Below, in pieces: positions 1 through 9,229 of a stretch of 64,000 nucleotides of DNA. The position numbers and the translations under genes are program-made. Within the stretch, counting starts at the first letter, position 1. Every line of letters begins with the position of its first letter. The stretch comes from Edaphobacter sp. (lineage in GTDB: Bacteria; Acidobacteriota; Terriglobia; Terriglobales; Acidobacteriaceae): contig NZ_JAPWKF010000002.1 in NCBI RefSeq assembly GCF_028283685.1, positions 1 to 64,000 of the forward strand, read 5' to 3'. The notes under the pieces are model-generated. The model was not told the DNA's origin. It did not search any database and worked only from the letters and a program-made list of their open reading frames with translations.

Positions 1-71
1 ACCAACTGAGATCCCATAAAAGCTGATTTCTAATACTGCATGCGGTCACGCATGGGTGGCGTAGCGCGTGC

Positions 72-329
72 CTATGGCCTGAAGCGGATGGTGTAGAACC
101 CGCCGAAGATCGTCAGCAGTGCGCCCCACCACAGCGTGGCATGCAGATTCGGTAACACGACAGCCGGCGGATGCGAGAGCTGGTAGATGCCGACAGGGAT
201 CAGCACCAGGCCATACATCAGGCAGAGGATGCCGACGAAGAACCAGATGGCGACCGGCTTCTTCGCGCTGGTGGGCGCGGTCACCGACGCGCTTGCGTCG
301 TGGGGAACATGCTTGTGCGGACCGGACAT
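72..329 (-). CDS. Small two-helix membrane protein paired with the Na+/sugar symporter
   Basis: An 85-residue protein with two hydrophobic segments at about residues 28-50 and 63-80 and a polar, His-containing N-terminus. It begins 13 bases after the symporter stop codon, and an AAGGAGG ribosome site lies just before its ATG, so the two are almost certainly co-translated. Small membrane proteins following SSS-family symporters are known elsewhere (for example YjcH after ActP, YhdT after PanF), and by analogy this may be an accessory subunit; that role is inference. No catalytic motif is visible. It is the last gene of the araD-araB-symporter set within the window. Confidence 0.75.
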   Translation of the reverse strand: MSGPHKHVPHDASASVTAPTSAKKPVAIWFFVGILCLMYGLVLIPVGIYQLSHPPAVVLPNLHATLWWGALLTIFGGFYTIRFRP

Positions 330-342
330 CGGGCCTCCTTAT

Positions 343-2067
343 TTACCAGAAGATCACGTTGAGGATGACGAAGACGACGGCGACGACGCCGGCCCAGAAG
401 ATCGGCTTCTGCAGCAGCCCGACGGAGCCGTCATCGGGGATCACGGTTGCGCCGTAGACCAGGCCATCCAGCTCGGCGTCGGTTTTGGGCTTGGTCATCA
501 AGCTGACGATGACGGTGATGAGGATGCAGGCCAGCCAGCTCCATAGGGCGCGGTAGATGTTTTCGGCCATCGGCTTGGCATCGGGCGAGAGCGCGATGTA
601 GCGCAGAGCCGAGGGATCGCGCTGCACCCAGATCCACATGCTGATGGAGGAGACGGTGCCGACCAGCAGTCCCCAGAAGCCGCCTGCACCGGTAGCGCGC
701 TTCCAAAGCATGCCAAGGATGACGGTGCCGAAGAGCGGTGCGATGAAGAAGGAGAAGAGCGCCTGCACGTAGTCCATGATGGAGGCCGCGTTCATCACCA
801 GGTAGGCGGTGCCCACGCTTGCCAGCATGCCGACGACGGTCGAGGCTCGCCCCATGAAGACATAGTGCTTGTCCGGGGCGTTCTTCCTGATGAAGGCGCC
901 GTAGATGTCGTAGGTCCACACGGTGGAGAAGGCGCTGACGTTGCCCGCCATGCCGCTCATGAATCCGGCGACCAGCGCGGTGATGCCAAGGCCCAGCAGG
1001 CCGGGGCCGCAGTAGCGGACCAGCATCAGCGGCAGCACTTCGTTGTAGCTGTGCTGTCCAGTTGCGGCGGCAACGCTCTCCGGGACGAGGTGCATCAGTG
1101 AGCCGTCGGGGTTGCGCAGCACGGCGAGCGCGAGCAGGCCGGGAACGATGACGATAAACGGCACCGCCATCTTGAAGGCGGCGCCGATGACCGGAGCCAT
1201 CTTGGCGGCGCGCAGGTTGTTGGCCGAGAGCACGCGCTGCACGACGAGGAAGTCCGTTGTCCAGTAGCCGAAGGCTACGACAAAGCCGAGGCCGAAGACG
1301 ATGCCCGACCAGTGCACGCCCATCGGGTTCGAGGAGAAGCTGCCGAGCGTCGACCACATGTGGGTGTAGTCGTTGGTGCCGAGGTTGGCGGCGATCTGCG
1401 CCTTGAGGTTCGTCCAGCCGCCGGCTTCGATGAGGCCGACGATGGGGATCAGCGCGGCGCCCGCCCAGATCAGGACAAACTGCAGCACCTCGTTGATGAT
1501 GGCCGAGCGTAGGCCGCCGAGCATGACATACAGGCCCACGGTCACGGCGCCCACCCAGATGGAGAAGTTGATGTTCCAGCCGAGCACGACCTTCATCACC
1601 AGTGCCATCGAGTACATGTTGACGCCGCTCATCAGCACCGTCATCAGGCCGAAGCTAATCGCGCTGAGCGCGCGTGCGCCTTCGCCGAAGCGAAGCTGCA
1701 GGTAGCCGGGGACGGAGTGCGTCTTCGAGATGTAGTAGAAGGGCATCATCACGATGCCGAGGAAGAGCATCGCGGGGATGGCGCCGATCCAGTACCAGTG
1801 CGTGGCGAGGATGCCGTACTGATACGCGGCGCCGGCCCAGCCCATCAGCTCCAGCGAGCCGAGGTTGGCAGAGACGAAGCTGAGACCGGCGATCCAGGCC
1901 GTCATCTCGCGTCCGGCGAGGAAGAACTCTTCGCTGGTATTCGCCGAGTCCTTCACGTAGAAGCCGATGAAGAGGACGACGACGAAGTAGAGCAGAAGAA
2001 TCAGAATGTCGACACCCGAGAGCTGGGTGAGCTGGCGGCTGCTGGCAAGAAAGAACGCAAGGGTCAT
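343..2067 (-). CDS. SSS-family sodium:solute symporter, SGLT-like, probably for a sugar
   Basis: A 574-residue inner-membrane protein with the length and helix pattern of the solute:sodium symporter family (about 13-14 membrane helices). The stretch GLRSAIINEVLQF and the N-terminal EEFFLAGREM signature are typical of SGLT-like Na+/sugar cotransporters. It starts 35 bases downstream of the ribulokinase gene and is followed at 13 bases by a small membrane protein. With ribulokinase and ribulose-5-phosphate epimerase upstream, L-arabinose or a related pentose is the likely cargo, though specificity cannot be read from the sequence. The ATG at 2067 is the chosen start, just before the first hydrophobic helix. 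Confidence 0.88.
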   Translation of the reverse strand: MTLAFFLASSRQLTQLSGVDILILLLYFVVVLFIGFYVKDSANTSEEFFLAGREMTAWIAGLSFVSANLGSLELMGWAGAAYQYGILATHWYWIGAIPAMLFLGIVMMPFYYISKTHSVPGYLQLRFGEGARALSAISFGLMTVLMSGVNMYSMALVMKVVLGWNINFSIWVGAVTVGLYVMLGGLRSAIINEVLQFVLIWAGAALIPIVGLIEAGGWTNLKAQIAANLGTNDYTHMWSTLGSFSSNPMGVHWSGIVFGLGFVVAFGYWTTDFLVVQRVLSANNLRAAKMAPVIGAAFKMAVPFIVIVPGLLALAVLRNPDGSLMHLVPESVAAATGQHSYNEVLPLMLVRYCGPGLLGLGITALVAGFMSGMAGNVSAFSTVWTYDIYGAFIRKNAPDKHYVFMGRASTVVGMLASVGTAYLVMNAASIMDYVQALFSFFIAPLFGTVILGMLWKRATGAGGFWGLLVGTVSSISMWIWVQRDPSALRYIALSPDAKPMAENIYRALWSWLACILITVIVSLMTKPKTDAELDGLVYGATVIPDDGSVGLLQKPIFWAGVVAVVFVILNVIFW

Positions 2068-2102
2068 GAATTGGCTCGGAATTACATCGTGATCTTGAAG
2101 CG

Positions 2103-3683
2103 TTATTTGGAACTGCTATGGGCGATCGCTCTCAGCTCGGCCAGTACGTCGCCCAGGGGAACGGCCTTGGCGTCGACGGTGCCGAAGGCGAAGTATACCT
2201 TGCGATAAAGCTGATACAGGCGCTCGTAAATGCTGACGGCTTCAGGTTGCGGCAGATAGGTTTTGAACGGCAGGCAGAGCTTCTCCTGCGCGTCGGCGAT
2301 AGAAGGATAGATGCCTGCCGCGACCATGGCGACGATGCCGGAGCCGAGGCTGGTGGGGATGCCGTCGGGCACCAGCACCGGCTTATTCAGCACGTCGGCG
2401 TAGATCTGGTTCAGCACCGTGTTGTTTTGCGGGATGCCGCCGCCGTTGATGATGCGTTCGACGGGTACGCCGTGCTCGGCCATGCGTTCGAGGATGATGC
2501 GTGTATGAAAGGCCGTGCCCTCGATGGCGGCGTGCAGCTCGTCCTGCGCGGTGTGGATCAGGTTCCAGCCCAGCGTCATGCCGCCCAGCTCAGGATTGAC
2601 CAGCACGGTGCGGTCACCGTTGTCCCAGCTCAGGCGCAGCAGGCCGGTCTGTCCGGCATGGTATTGATCGAGTCCGGCGGCGAGGTCCTTCACCTTCATC
2701 CCGGCGCGACGTGCGATGGCTTCGAAGATATCTCCTACTGCAGAGAGGCCCGCCTCGATGCCGGTGAGCTTTGGATCGACGCTGCCGGGCACCACGCCGC
2801 AGACGCCGGGCACCAGCTCCGTCTTCTCGGCCATGGCGATGATGCAGGTGGAGGTGCCGACGACGTTGACGACATCGCCGGGCTTGCAGCCTGCGCCCAG
2901 CGCGTCCCAGTGCGCGTCGAAGGCGCCGACGGGAATGGGGATGCCAGCGGGAAGCCCCATCTTCTCGGCCCACTCCGCGGAGAGGCCGCCATAGATGTGG
3001 TCGGAGGTCAGATACTCTCCGCCGATCTTTGCGCGTACGCCTGCGAGAAGAGGATCAACCGCGACAAGGAATTCTTCGGAGGGCAGGCCGTCCCACTTCG
3101 GGTTCCACATCCACTTGTGTCCCATGGCGCAGACGGAGCGCTTGAGATCTTTGACGGAGGTGACGCTGGTCAGCGTGGCGGCGACCATGTCGCAGTGCTC
3201 GATGGCGGTGCCCAGTTGCGCGCGCAGCTCCTGCGGGCTGTTGCGCAGCCAGTGCAGCAGCTTGGCCCAGCCCCACTCGTGCGAATAGACGCCGCCGCAC
3301 CATTCGATGGCCTCGAGGTTCAGCTCGTGTGCCTTGCGGGTGATCTCGCGTGCTTCGCGGTGAGCACGATGGTCGCACCAGAGGTAGTATTCGCCGAGCG
3401 GCTTCAGGCTCTCATCGACCATCAGCACGCTTGAGCCGGTGGTGTCGAGCGCAAGGGCCTGCACCTTGCTGCCATCGACGCCGGTAGAGGCGAGCACATC
3501 TCGCGTGGCCTTTACCAGGGCGGCCATCTGGTCGTCGTGCGACTGCGTTGCGTAGTCGGGATTGTCGCGGCGGCGATGCAGCGGATACTCCGCCGCTGCC
3601 GTGCCGAGCCGTCCCCGCTCCGAGTCCACCAGGGTCACGCGTACGCTCAGCGTGCCGAAATCTGCGCCTGCTACGATTGCCAT
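2103..3683 (-). CDS. araB: Ribulokinase (FGGY carbohydrate kinase)
   Basis: A cytoplasmic FGGY kinase that phosphorylates L-ribulose to L-ribulose 5-phosphate. The N-terminus (AIVAGADFGTLSVRVTLVD) is the phosphate-1 ATPase motif with the FGTLS form typical of ribulokinases. Also visible are LALDTTGSSVLMVDE, the substrate-side GAFDAHWDALGAG and the C-terminal INGGGIPQNN adenosine motif. The frame is open 26 codons further upstream, but that extension would run through the end of araD; the ATG at 3683 directly precedes the conserved N-terminus and has a GAGG sequence about 9 bases upstream. This gives 526 residues, close to the usual length. It lies 13 bases after araD, in the same operon. Confidence 0.95.
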   Translation of the reverse strand: MAIVAGADFGTLSVRVTLVDSERGRLGTAAAEYPLHRRRDNPDYATQSHDDQMAALVKATRDVLASTGVDGSKVQALALDTTGSSVLMVDESLKPLGEYYLWCDHRAHREAREITRKAHELNLEAIEWCGGVYSHEWGWAKLLHWLRNSPQELRAQLGTAIEHCDMVAATLTSVTSVKDLKRSVCAMGHKWMWNPKWDGLPSEEFLVAVDPLLAGVRAKIGGEYLTSDHIYGGLSAEWAEKMGLPAGIPIPVGAFDAHWDALGAGCKPGDVVNVVGTSTCIIAMAEKTELVPGVCGVVPGSVDPKLTGIEAGLSAVGDIFEAIARRAGMKVKDLAAGLDQYHAGQTGLLRLSWDNGDRTVLVNPELGGMTLGWNLIHTAQDELHAAIEGTAFHTRIILERMAEHGVPVERIINGGGIPQNNTVLNQIYADVLNKPVLVPDGIPTSLGSGIVAMVAAGIYPSIADAQEKLCLPFKTYLPQPEAVSIYERLYQLYRKVYFAFGTVDAKAVPLGDVLAELRAIAHSSSK

Positions 3684-3696
3684 CTTTTGAGCCTCG

Positions 3697-4383
3697 CTAC
3701 TTCTGTCCGTAGGTTGCGCTGGCACCGTGCTTGCGGAAGTAGTGCCGGTCGAGCAGCGCATTGGAGACGCCGCTGTTGGGATTGAGCATCACGGTCATGA
3801 AGGCCATCTTTGCGACAGCCTCCAGCACGACGGCGTTATGCGCGGCGTCCATCGGTGTGCGACCCCAGGCAAATGGAGCGTGTCCCGCGACGAGGACGCC
3901 GGGGATGGCGAGGGGATCGATGCCTTCGAAGCGTTCGATGATGGCGACGCCTGTATTCAGCACGTAGTCGCCGTTGATCTCGTCGTCGGTCAACTCGCGC
4001 GTGCAGGGAACCGGGCCGTGAAAGTAATCGGCGTGCGTGGTGCCGAGCGCGGGGATATCGCGGCCCGACTGTGCCCAGGCGGTAGCGTTCTCCGAGTGCG
4101 TATGTACGACCGCGCCGATGCCGGGGAATGCCTTATAGAGAGCGAGATGCGTCTTCAGGTCGCTGGAGGGGCGAAGATCGCCTTCGACGATGCGGCCTTC
4201 AAGGTCGGTGACGACCATGTGTTCGGGGCGAAGCTGATCGTAGTCCACGCCGCTGGGCTTGATGACGGCCAGCCCCTGCTCGCGGTCGATGCCGCTGGCG
4301 TTGCCGAAGGTGTAGAGGACGAGTCCGCGATTGACAAGCTCGAGGTTCGCCTCAAGCGTACGGGCTTTCAATTCTTCCAACAT
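3697..4383 (-). CDS. araD: L-ribulose-5-phosphate 4-epimerase
   Basis: A 228-residue class II aldolase/epimerase-fold enzyme that converts L-ribulose 5-phosphate to D-xylulose 5-phosphate, feeding the pentose phosphate pathway. The length matches AraD (about 230 residues). Zinc-binding histidines are visible in VVHTHSENATAWAQSG and in ALGTTHADYFHG, and N-terminal NASGIDRE and the SSDLKTH phosphate-binding motif are present. It is the first gene of the minus-strand araD-araB-symporter-small protein set. No arabinose isomerase (araA) is visible; it may lie outside the window. Confidence 0.95.
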   Translation of the reverse strand: MLEELKARTLEANLELVNRGLVLYTFGNASGIDREQGLAVIKPSGVDYDQLRPEHMVVTDLEGRIVEGDLRPSSDLKTHLALYKAFPGIGAVVHTHSENATAWAQSGRDIPALGTTHADYFHGPVPCTRELTDDEINGDYVLNTGVAIIERFEGIDPLAIPGVLVAGHAPFAWGRTPMDAAHNAVVLEAVAKMAFMTVMLNPNSGVSNALLDRHYFRKHGASATYGQK

Positions 4384-4683
4384 CAGGCCGTTCTCTCCAT
4401 GCGGGCTGCAGCGTTCGGATGCAGTCCGTCTCTGTGTTTGCGGTCGTTGGTGTGCGAGAGCTTCTTCAGCTGGAGGACGCGGAAGAATGCCTACTCCGAA
4501 TAATGGTTAACGATCATAGCCGGTCTTAACAACGTTCCATAAGAGGGAATGTTTTGAATGCGATCCGCGCCGGTTTCCTGTGCAGTCTGCGGTGCCGTCT
4601 TACGAGGACGCTGGATGGGCTTCGGAGGGCGATCACCGTTTTGTATTTGCGGAAAACCGTGTGCGGGTGGTGAAATAAATCCA
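4384..4683. other. Intergenic region between divergent araD and the Cys/His-rich protein gene
   Basis: Three hundred bases holding the presumed promoters of the leftward ara genes and the rightward metal-associated genes. Around 4500-4535 the sequence becomes AT-rich with TTAAC-type half-sites that could be an operator, but no clear -35/-10 pair stands out. Weak open frames here have no recognisable product. Confidence 0.4.
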
Positions 4684-5055
4684 ATGCGCAGACTCCTGTC
4701 CATTCTGCTGTTGGCCATTCTTGGCCTTCCGGTCGCTACGCCGCTGCTGGCGTCGACCCGGCAGGAGGAGTCGAGTCTGCCTGCATGCTGCCGGCGTGGC
4801 GGAGCCCATCACTGCATGGGAATGACGCATACGTTGTCCAGCAACTCGCCGCAGTGGGCTGCACCGATGGAACACTGCCCGTACAGCCCGGCTTCAGTCA
4901 CGGTTGTGCACGGCGATGCCTTTGCCATGCCCGTCTCCGAGGCGGCGTATGCGGGGATCGTCAGCCATCCCGCAGTTCATGTGCAGACCGAGTCGCTGCG
5001 TCGCATCTCCCGCGATCGCTCCCGCCAGAAGCGCGGCCCTCCTACCCTCTCCTAG
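4684..5055 (+). CDS. Secreted Cys/His/Met-rich small protein, candidate metal binder
   Basis: A 123-residue protein with a signal peptide (about residues 1-24) followed by a compact metal-ligand cluster, CCRRGGAHHCMGM (residues 35-47), then further His, Met and Cys (H49, M62, H64, C65, H76). The C-terminus is basic (RSRQKRGPP). The frame is open further upstream, but the ATG at 4684 starts exactly at the signal peptide. It precedes a TonB receptor and a PepSY membrane protein on the same strand. The ligand set resembles sites for copper or another soft metal; function is inferred, and I do not assign a family. Confidence 0.7.
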   Translation: MRRLLSILLLAILGLPVATPLLASTRQEESSLPACCRRGGAHHCMGMTHTLSSNSPQWAAPMEHCPYSPASVTVVHGDAFAMPVSEAAYAGIVSHPAVHVQTESLRRISRDRSRQKRGPPTLS

Positions 5056-5206
5056 TCGAACTCTTTCCTGCTGTCTGTTTTATCGGCCTTCGTGTCGATG
5101 CGTGTCTCTTTCTCTCGTTTGGGAAGGATGAGCACCGCAGACGCAGGAATTCCTGATCGCAATCGCTGATTGCAGGTTCGTCTTTGCACAACTTGAGAGG
5201 AAAAAG

Positions 5207-7714
5207 ATGTCCACGGTATGGAGGATGGGCGGCGCGTTCGCGTTGGTCGCCGCAAGTCTGACGGTAGGAGCGCAGAGCGCGGGAGAGGGCGTGCTGTCTG
5301 GACAGGTCACTGACCTGGGGAGCGCCGCGATCGTTGGTGCGCAGATCGAAGCGCACGCTGTTCACGGAGGCGCAGTGCTGCATTCGGTCAGCGATCAGCA
5401 AGGGCGATTCTCGTTTTCCGGTGTGGCTGCGGGAGCGTATCACCTGCGCGCCGCGCACGACGGTTTCCAGGAGAAGCAGCAGGAGATCGACGTCATCGCA
5501 GGCCAGGGGGCCGTGGTGAAGCTGGCGCTTCCCGTCTCCACGCTTACGCAGAATGTGACGGTCGAGGCGCAGCCCGCGCTGATGACCGAGACGCCTGCAA
5601 GCCAGACGCAGGCGCAGGTCAGCCGCGAAGACTTCAAGAACTCTCCCGCGACGACCATCGCTGACGTGCTCAGCCTGGTCCCCGGCGTCACCTTTGTGCA
5701 GGGCAATGGACCGCGCGATGTGGCGGTCTCGGTGCGCGGAGCCAGCAATCGTCAGATCTACGGCGTGCGTAATGTTCAACTGTTTGAAGATGGGTTCCCC
5801 GTCACCCAGCCCGACGGCCTGGGACGCACGGACCTCACCGATCCGCACGCCTACAGCAGCATCGACGTGGTGGAGGGGCCATCGTCGGCTCTGTACGGAA
5901 ACTATGCGACCGGCGGCGCAATCAACTTTCACACGCGTAGCGGCTCGGAGATTCAGGGGCTCGAGGTGGGCGCTGACTTCGGCAGCTTCGGCTACTACAA
6001 CGACTATGCGACGTATGGCGCAGGCAACGATCGCTACCAGTTCTCCGGCTTCGTCAGCAACGTTCGAGCCGACCAGGCGACGGTCAACAATCAATACAAC
6101 ACCGTCACGGTCAACCTGCTGGCCACCTTCGCTGCGACGCCGCGCGATCGCATGACCTTCAAGTTCATCAACAATGATCTCGACACCAATCTTTCGATTC
6201 GTCTCTCGCGCAATCAGTACCAGCTGAACCCTTACCAGCAGGGCTGCCAGGTCTACAACGCTGGCTTTGCCTCCAACGGTTGCTCCAGCATCAGCGTGTA
6301 CGCCAACGGTTTCAACGGGACGACGCAGTCGCTGGGCGCAGCGCAGGCAGGGCTCAACCGGCACGACCGCCGCACCATCGTGGGTGCGCGCTACGAGCAT
6401 GACCTGACGCACAACACCACATGGCAGACGCAGTTCGTCTGGGACAACCGCGATGCCAATCAGCCTACGTCGGCCTCGGCTTATCGTGGAACGCTGCCGT
6501 CCTTCAACGTCGTCAGCAACCTGCTGCGCCGCGGCCTCTTCGCGGGGAAGCAGTCGACGACTTATGTCGCGGGCTCGTTCAACTACGAGAACATCAACTC
6601 GCAGAGCGCGAACCTGATGCCCGGCGGGAAGGCGGCTCTCGGCGGTACGACACAGATCGTCGTCGGAACCCACAGCAACAGCGGCTTCCGCGTGCGTGAG
6701 GAGCTTGCGCTGGCCGAGCGCTGGGTGCTGGTTGCAGGACTCGGCGGTGAGTACACGGCGCTGAATGCGCTGGCGCAGAACTACACCTATCCCGTCGGCG
6801 GAACGCCGGCGATCTCGCCGGTGAACGCCGACCGAACCTTCTTCAATCTCGCGCCCGAGGTCGGCGTGCAGTTCCATCCGGATCGCGCACTGCGGCTGCA
6901 TGCGCGTCTTGGCACGGGTTACGGAACGCCGCAGGCGACGCAGTTGTTTACCAATGCGCAAGGCCAGTTTGGCAATAACATCACGCTGAAGACGCAGCGC
7001 AACATCGGCGTCGATGGCGGAGCGGACTGGATGTTCGGATCATCGCTGCAGCTCTCCGCTGCGGTCTTCTACGAGTGGTTTCATAACGAGCAGGTCACGC
7101 AGTCGCCGGGAGTCAATCTGCAGAGCTATACCTTCAACGCTCCCGCCTCCGCGCATCGCGGTGTGCAGGCCAGCGTGGACTGGCACCCTCTGCCGCAGAC
7201 GTTCTCCGGACTGCGGTTGCGCGCGTCGTACCTGTACGACAACCAGATCTACACCGACTACACTGAGCAGCTCACGACGGGCAGCGCAACCAACAGCTTC
7301 TCGCGGAGTGGGAATCGAATCCCCGGCGTGCAGCCGCATTATCTGAATGCGCGTGTGGTGTACGACCAGCCTTCGGGGCTGATGCGTGGCTTCGGCGCAT
7401 ACGTGGAGACGAACTGGCGCGCCAACTATGTGCTCGACAACGCGAATCTTCTCTCTGCACCGGGCTACACGCTCTGGAACCTGAGCACGCACTACGATCC
7501 ACCTGCGGGTCACGGCGCGCTCTCGCGGCTGCGTTTCTTCTTCGATCTGCAGAACCTCACCAACAAAACCTACATCGCCTCGGCGGGCAACCTCACCAAT
7601 TCGCTGAACGCGCAGGGACAGCAGAACGGCGCAGCGGTGTTGATGAATGCGTCGGGTTCGATCTATGCCGGAACGCCGCGTGCTTCCTACGGTGGCGTGA
7701 GGGTGCGCTTTTGA
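5207..7714 (+). CDS. TonB-dependent receptor, probably for a metal or metal complex
   Basis: An 835-residue outer-membrane receptor. It has a signal peptide (about 1-22), a carboxypeptidase-like regulatory domain (about 28-110), a plug with DVLSLVPGVTFVQG, VSVRGASNRQIYG and SIDVVEGPSSALYGNYATGGAINF, and a long barrel ending in the aromatic-terminated strand YGGVRVRF. It is much shorter than the Oar-like receptors elsewhere in this window and closer to classical siderophore/copper receptors. A GAGAGG ribosome site precedes the ATG. It lies 151 bases after the Cys/His-rich protein and 61 bases before the PepSY protein, suggesting a metal-uptake operon. Confidence 0.9.
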   Translation: MSTVWRMGGAFALVAASLTVGAQSAGEGVLSGQVTDLGSAAIVGAQIEAHAVHGGAVLHSVSDQQGRFSFSGVAAGAYHLRAAHDGFQEKQQEIDVIAGQGAVVKLALPVSTLTQNVTVEAQPALMTETPASQTQAQVSREDFKNSPATTIADVLSLVPGVTFVQGNGPRDVAVSVRGASNRQIYGVRNVQLFEDGFPVTQPDGLGRTDLTDPHAYSSIDVVEGPSSALYGNYATGGAINFHTRSGSEIQGLEVGADFGSFGYYNDYATYGAGNDRYQFSGFVSNVRADQATVNNQYNTVTVNLLATFAATPRDRMTFKFINNDLDTNLSIRLSRNQYQLNPYQQGCQVYNAGFASNGCSSISVYANGFNGTTQSLGAAQAGLNRHDRRTIVGARYEHDLTHNTTWQTQFVWDNRDANQPTSASAYRGTLPSFNVVSNLLRRGLFAGKQSTTYVAGSFNYENINSQSANLMPGGKAALGGTTQIVVGTHSNSGFRVREELALAERWVLVAGLGGEYTALNALAQNYTYPVGGTPAISPVNADRTFFNLAPEVGVQFHPDRALRLHARLGTGYGTPQATQLFTNAQGQFGNNITLKTQRNIGVDGGADWMFGSSLQLSAAVFYEWFHNEQVTQSPGVNLQSYTFNAPASAHRGVQASVDWHPLPQTFSGLRLRASYLYDNQIYTDYTEQLTTGSATNSFSRSGNRIPGVQPHYLNARVVYDQPSGLMRGFGAYVETNWRANYVLDNANLLSAPGYTLWNLSTHYDPPAGHGALSRLRFFFDLQNLTNKTYIASAGNLTNSLNAQGQQNGAAVLMNASGSIYAGTPRASYGGVRVRF

Positions 7715-7775
7715 CGACAGAAGACAAAGCAGTGGCAGGTGATCCCGGGAACATCCCCTTCTCAAGGAGAGCACG

Positions 7776-9173
7776 ATGGGTACCATGACAACCGATCTGG
7801 CAGTGGAGGAGCAGTCGAAACGGATCTATCGCGCTGTCTGGCGGTGGCACTTCTATGCCGGGGTGTTCTGCATTCCGCTGGTGATCTGGCTCTCCTGCAC
7901 CGGCTCCATCTATCTCTTCAAGCCGCAGATCGAGCGCTGGCTCGACCGGCCGTACGACCATCTTGCGCTGCATGGGCAACGGGCGACGCCGGAGCAGATC
8001 GCCAATGCCGCGATGAACGCCGTGCCGGACTCCAGCCTGCACTACTACGAGGTGCCTGCGAATAGGGACGGCGCGGTACGCGTCATCGTCGGCGTCGGGC
8101 AGACGGAGTATCGCGTCTACGTTCACCCGGAGACGCTGCGCATTCTGAAGGTCATCGACGAGGATAAGCGTCCCATGCGGCTGATCTTCCATCTGCATGG
8201 CGAGCTGCTGGCGGGCGACTGGGGCTCGCGCATCGTGGAGCTGGCGGCATCGTGGGCGATCGTGCTGTTGGTCAGCGGTCTCTATCTCTGGTGGCCGCGG
8301 CAGACGGAGAAGCTTGCAGGCGTGTTGTGGGTGCGGCTGGGAAGAGGGAAGCGCATCTTCTGGCGCGACCTGCATGCGGTGACGGGAGTCTGGGTCTCTG
8401 CGTTTGCGCTCTTTCTTCTGCTGACGGGACTGCCGTGGGCGAGTGGATGGGGCACGTACTTCAAAGCGATCCGCAAGATGACCGGCACGAACGTGGTGAA
8501 GCAGGACTGGACTACGGGCCGCTCCTCGGAGCTGGCTCAGCGCGCGGCGATGAATCGCCCCGCGGCCTCAGACGATGGCGGAGGCCACGCCGACCACATG
8601 GGGCACGTGATGCCGCGTATGACCTGGCAGGGAGCGTATGCGCCGCTTGATCGTCTCGTTCCGGCGGCGGATGCGCTGCACCTTGCAGCGCCCGTGCTGA
8701 TCATGCCAGCGATGCGCATTGATGGGGCATGGACGGTGAAGTCCGATGCGCAGAATCGTACGCTGCGCACGACGGTGATGATGGATCCGCGCACGGCGAC
8801 CATCATCAGCCGCGAAGACTTCGGCCAGCGCCACATCCTCGATCGCATCGTCGGCTTCGGTGTGGCCGTGCACGAGGGACAGTTCTTCGGACTCGCGAAT
8901 CAGTTGCTGGGGCTGGCGACGGCGATGGGGCTGGTGCTGCTCTCTGTCAGTGCGCTGGTGCTGTGGTGGAGGCGCAGGCATGTCGGCGTGTTGGGCGCGC
9001 CGGTGCCGATGGAGCGGCCACGCTGGCCGGTTGCTGTAGTCGCGGTGGTTGTGGCGCTGGCGCTGTACCTGCCCGCGATGGCGGCGTCGCTGTTGCTGGT
9101 GATGGTGCTGGAGCGATTCGTCTTCTCGCGCATCGTGCCGGTCAGCCGTTGGCTGGGACTTGATTCCGCATAA
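7776..9173 (+). CDS. PepSY-associated transmembrane protein with a His/Met-rich loop
   Basis: A 465-residue inner-membrane protein of the PepSY_TM type, with helices near the N-terminus (about 28-50), around 155-175 and 200-225, and two or three at the C-terminus (about 370-455). The motif WRDLHAVTGVWVSAFALFLLLTGLPW is typical of the family. A periplasmic-type loop near residues 270-285 carries GGGHADHMGHVMPRM, a striking His/Met cluster. Relatives next to TonB receptors reduce or release imported metal complexes; the His/Met loop favours copper or iron here, which is inference. The ATG has an AAGGAGA site 5 bases upstream. Confidence 0.88.
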   Translation: MGTMTTDLAVEEQSKRIYRAVWRWHFYAGVFCIPLVIWLSCTGSIYLFKPQIERWLDRPYDHLALHGQRATPEQIANAAMNAVPDSSLHYYEVPANRDGAVRVIVGVGQTEYRVYVHPETLRILKVIDEDKRPMRLIFHLHGELLAGDWGSRIVELAASWAIVLLVSGLYLWWPRQTEKLAGVLWVRLGRGKRIFWRDLHAVTGVWVSAFALFLLLTGLPWASGWGTYFKAIRKMTGTNVVKQDWTTGRSSELAQRAAMNRPAASDDGGGHADHMGHVMPRMTWQGAYAPLDRLVPAADALHLAAPVLIMPAMRIDGAWTVKSDAQNRTLRTTVMMDPRTATIISREDFGQRHILDRIVGFGVAVHEGQFFGLANQLLGLATAMGLVLLSVSALVLWWRRRHVGVLGAPVPMERPRWPVAVVAVVVALALYLPAMAASLLLVMVLERFVFSRIVPVSRWLGLDSA

Positions 9174-9210
9174 AAATGGCCATGCCCAGAAGTGACATCT
9201 GGGCATGGCC
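9172..9210 (-). terminator. Rho-independent terminator between convergent genes
   Basis: A perfect 13-bp inverted repeat (9178-9190 and 9198-9210) with a 7-base loop. On the minus strand the stem is followed by a run of five U, so it best terminates the leftward receptor gene; it may also stop the rightward PepSY transcript. Confidence 0.85.
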
Positions 9211-9229
9211 TGGAGGAGACGTTTCTCTT

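Noticed and set aside
4491-4718. A 75-codon frame on the minus strand upstream of araD
   Set aside because: No ribosome site, no hydrophobic or conserved pattern, and it overlaps the promoter and start of the Cys/His-rich protein gene.
5042-6961. Long open frame of 639 codons on the minus strand
   Set aside because: It lies wholly opposite the TonB receptor gene and its product is Arg/Val-rich without any recognisable domain; it is a shadow of GC-rich codon use.
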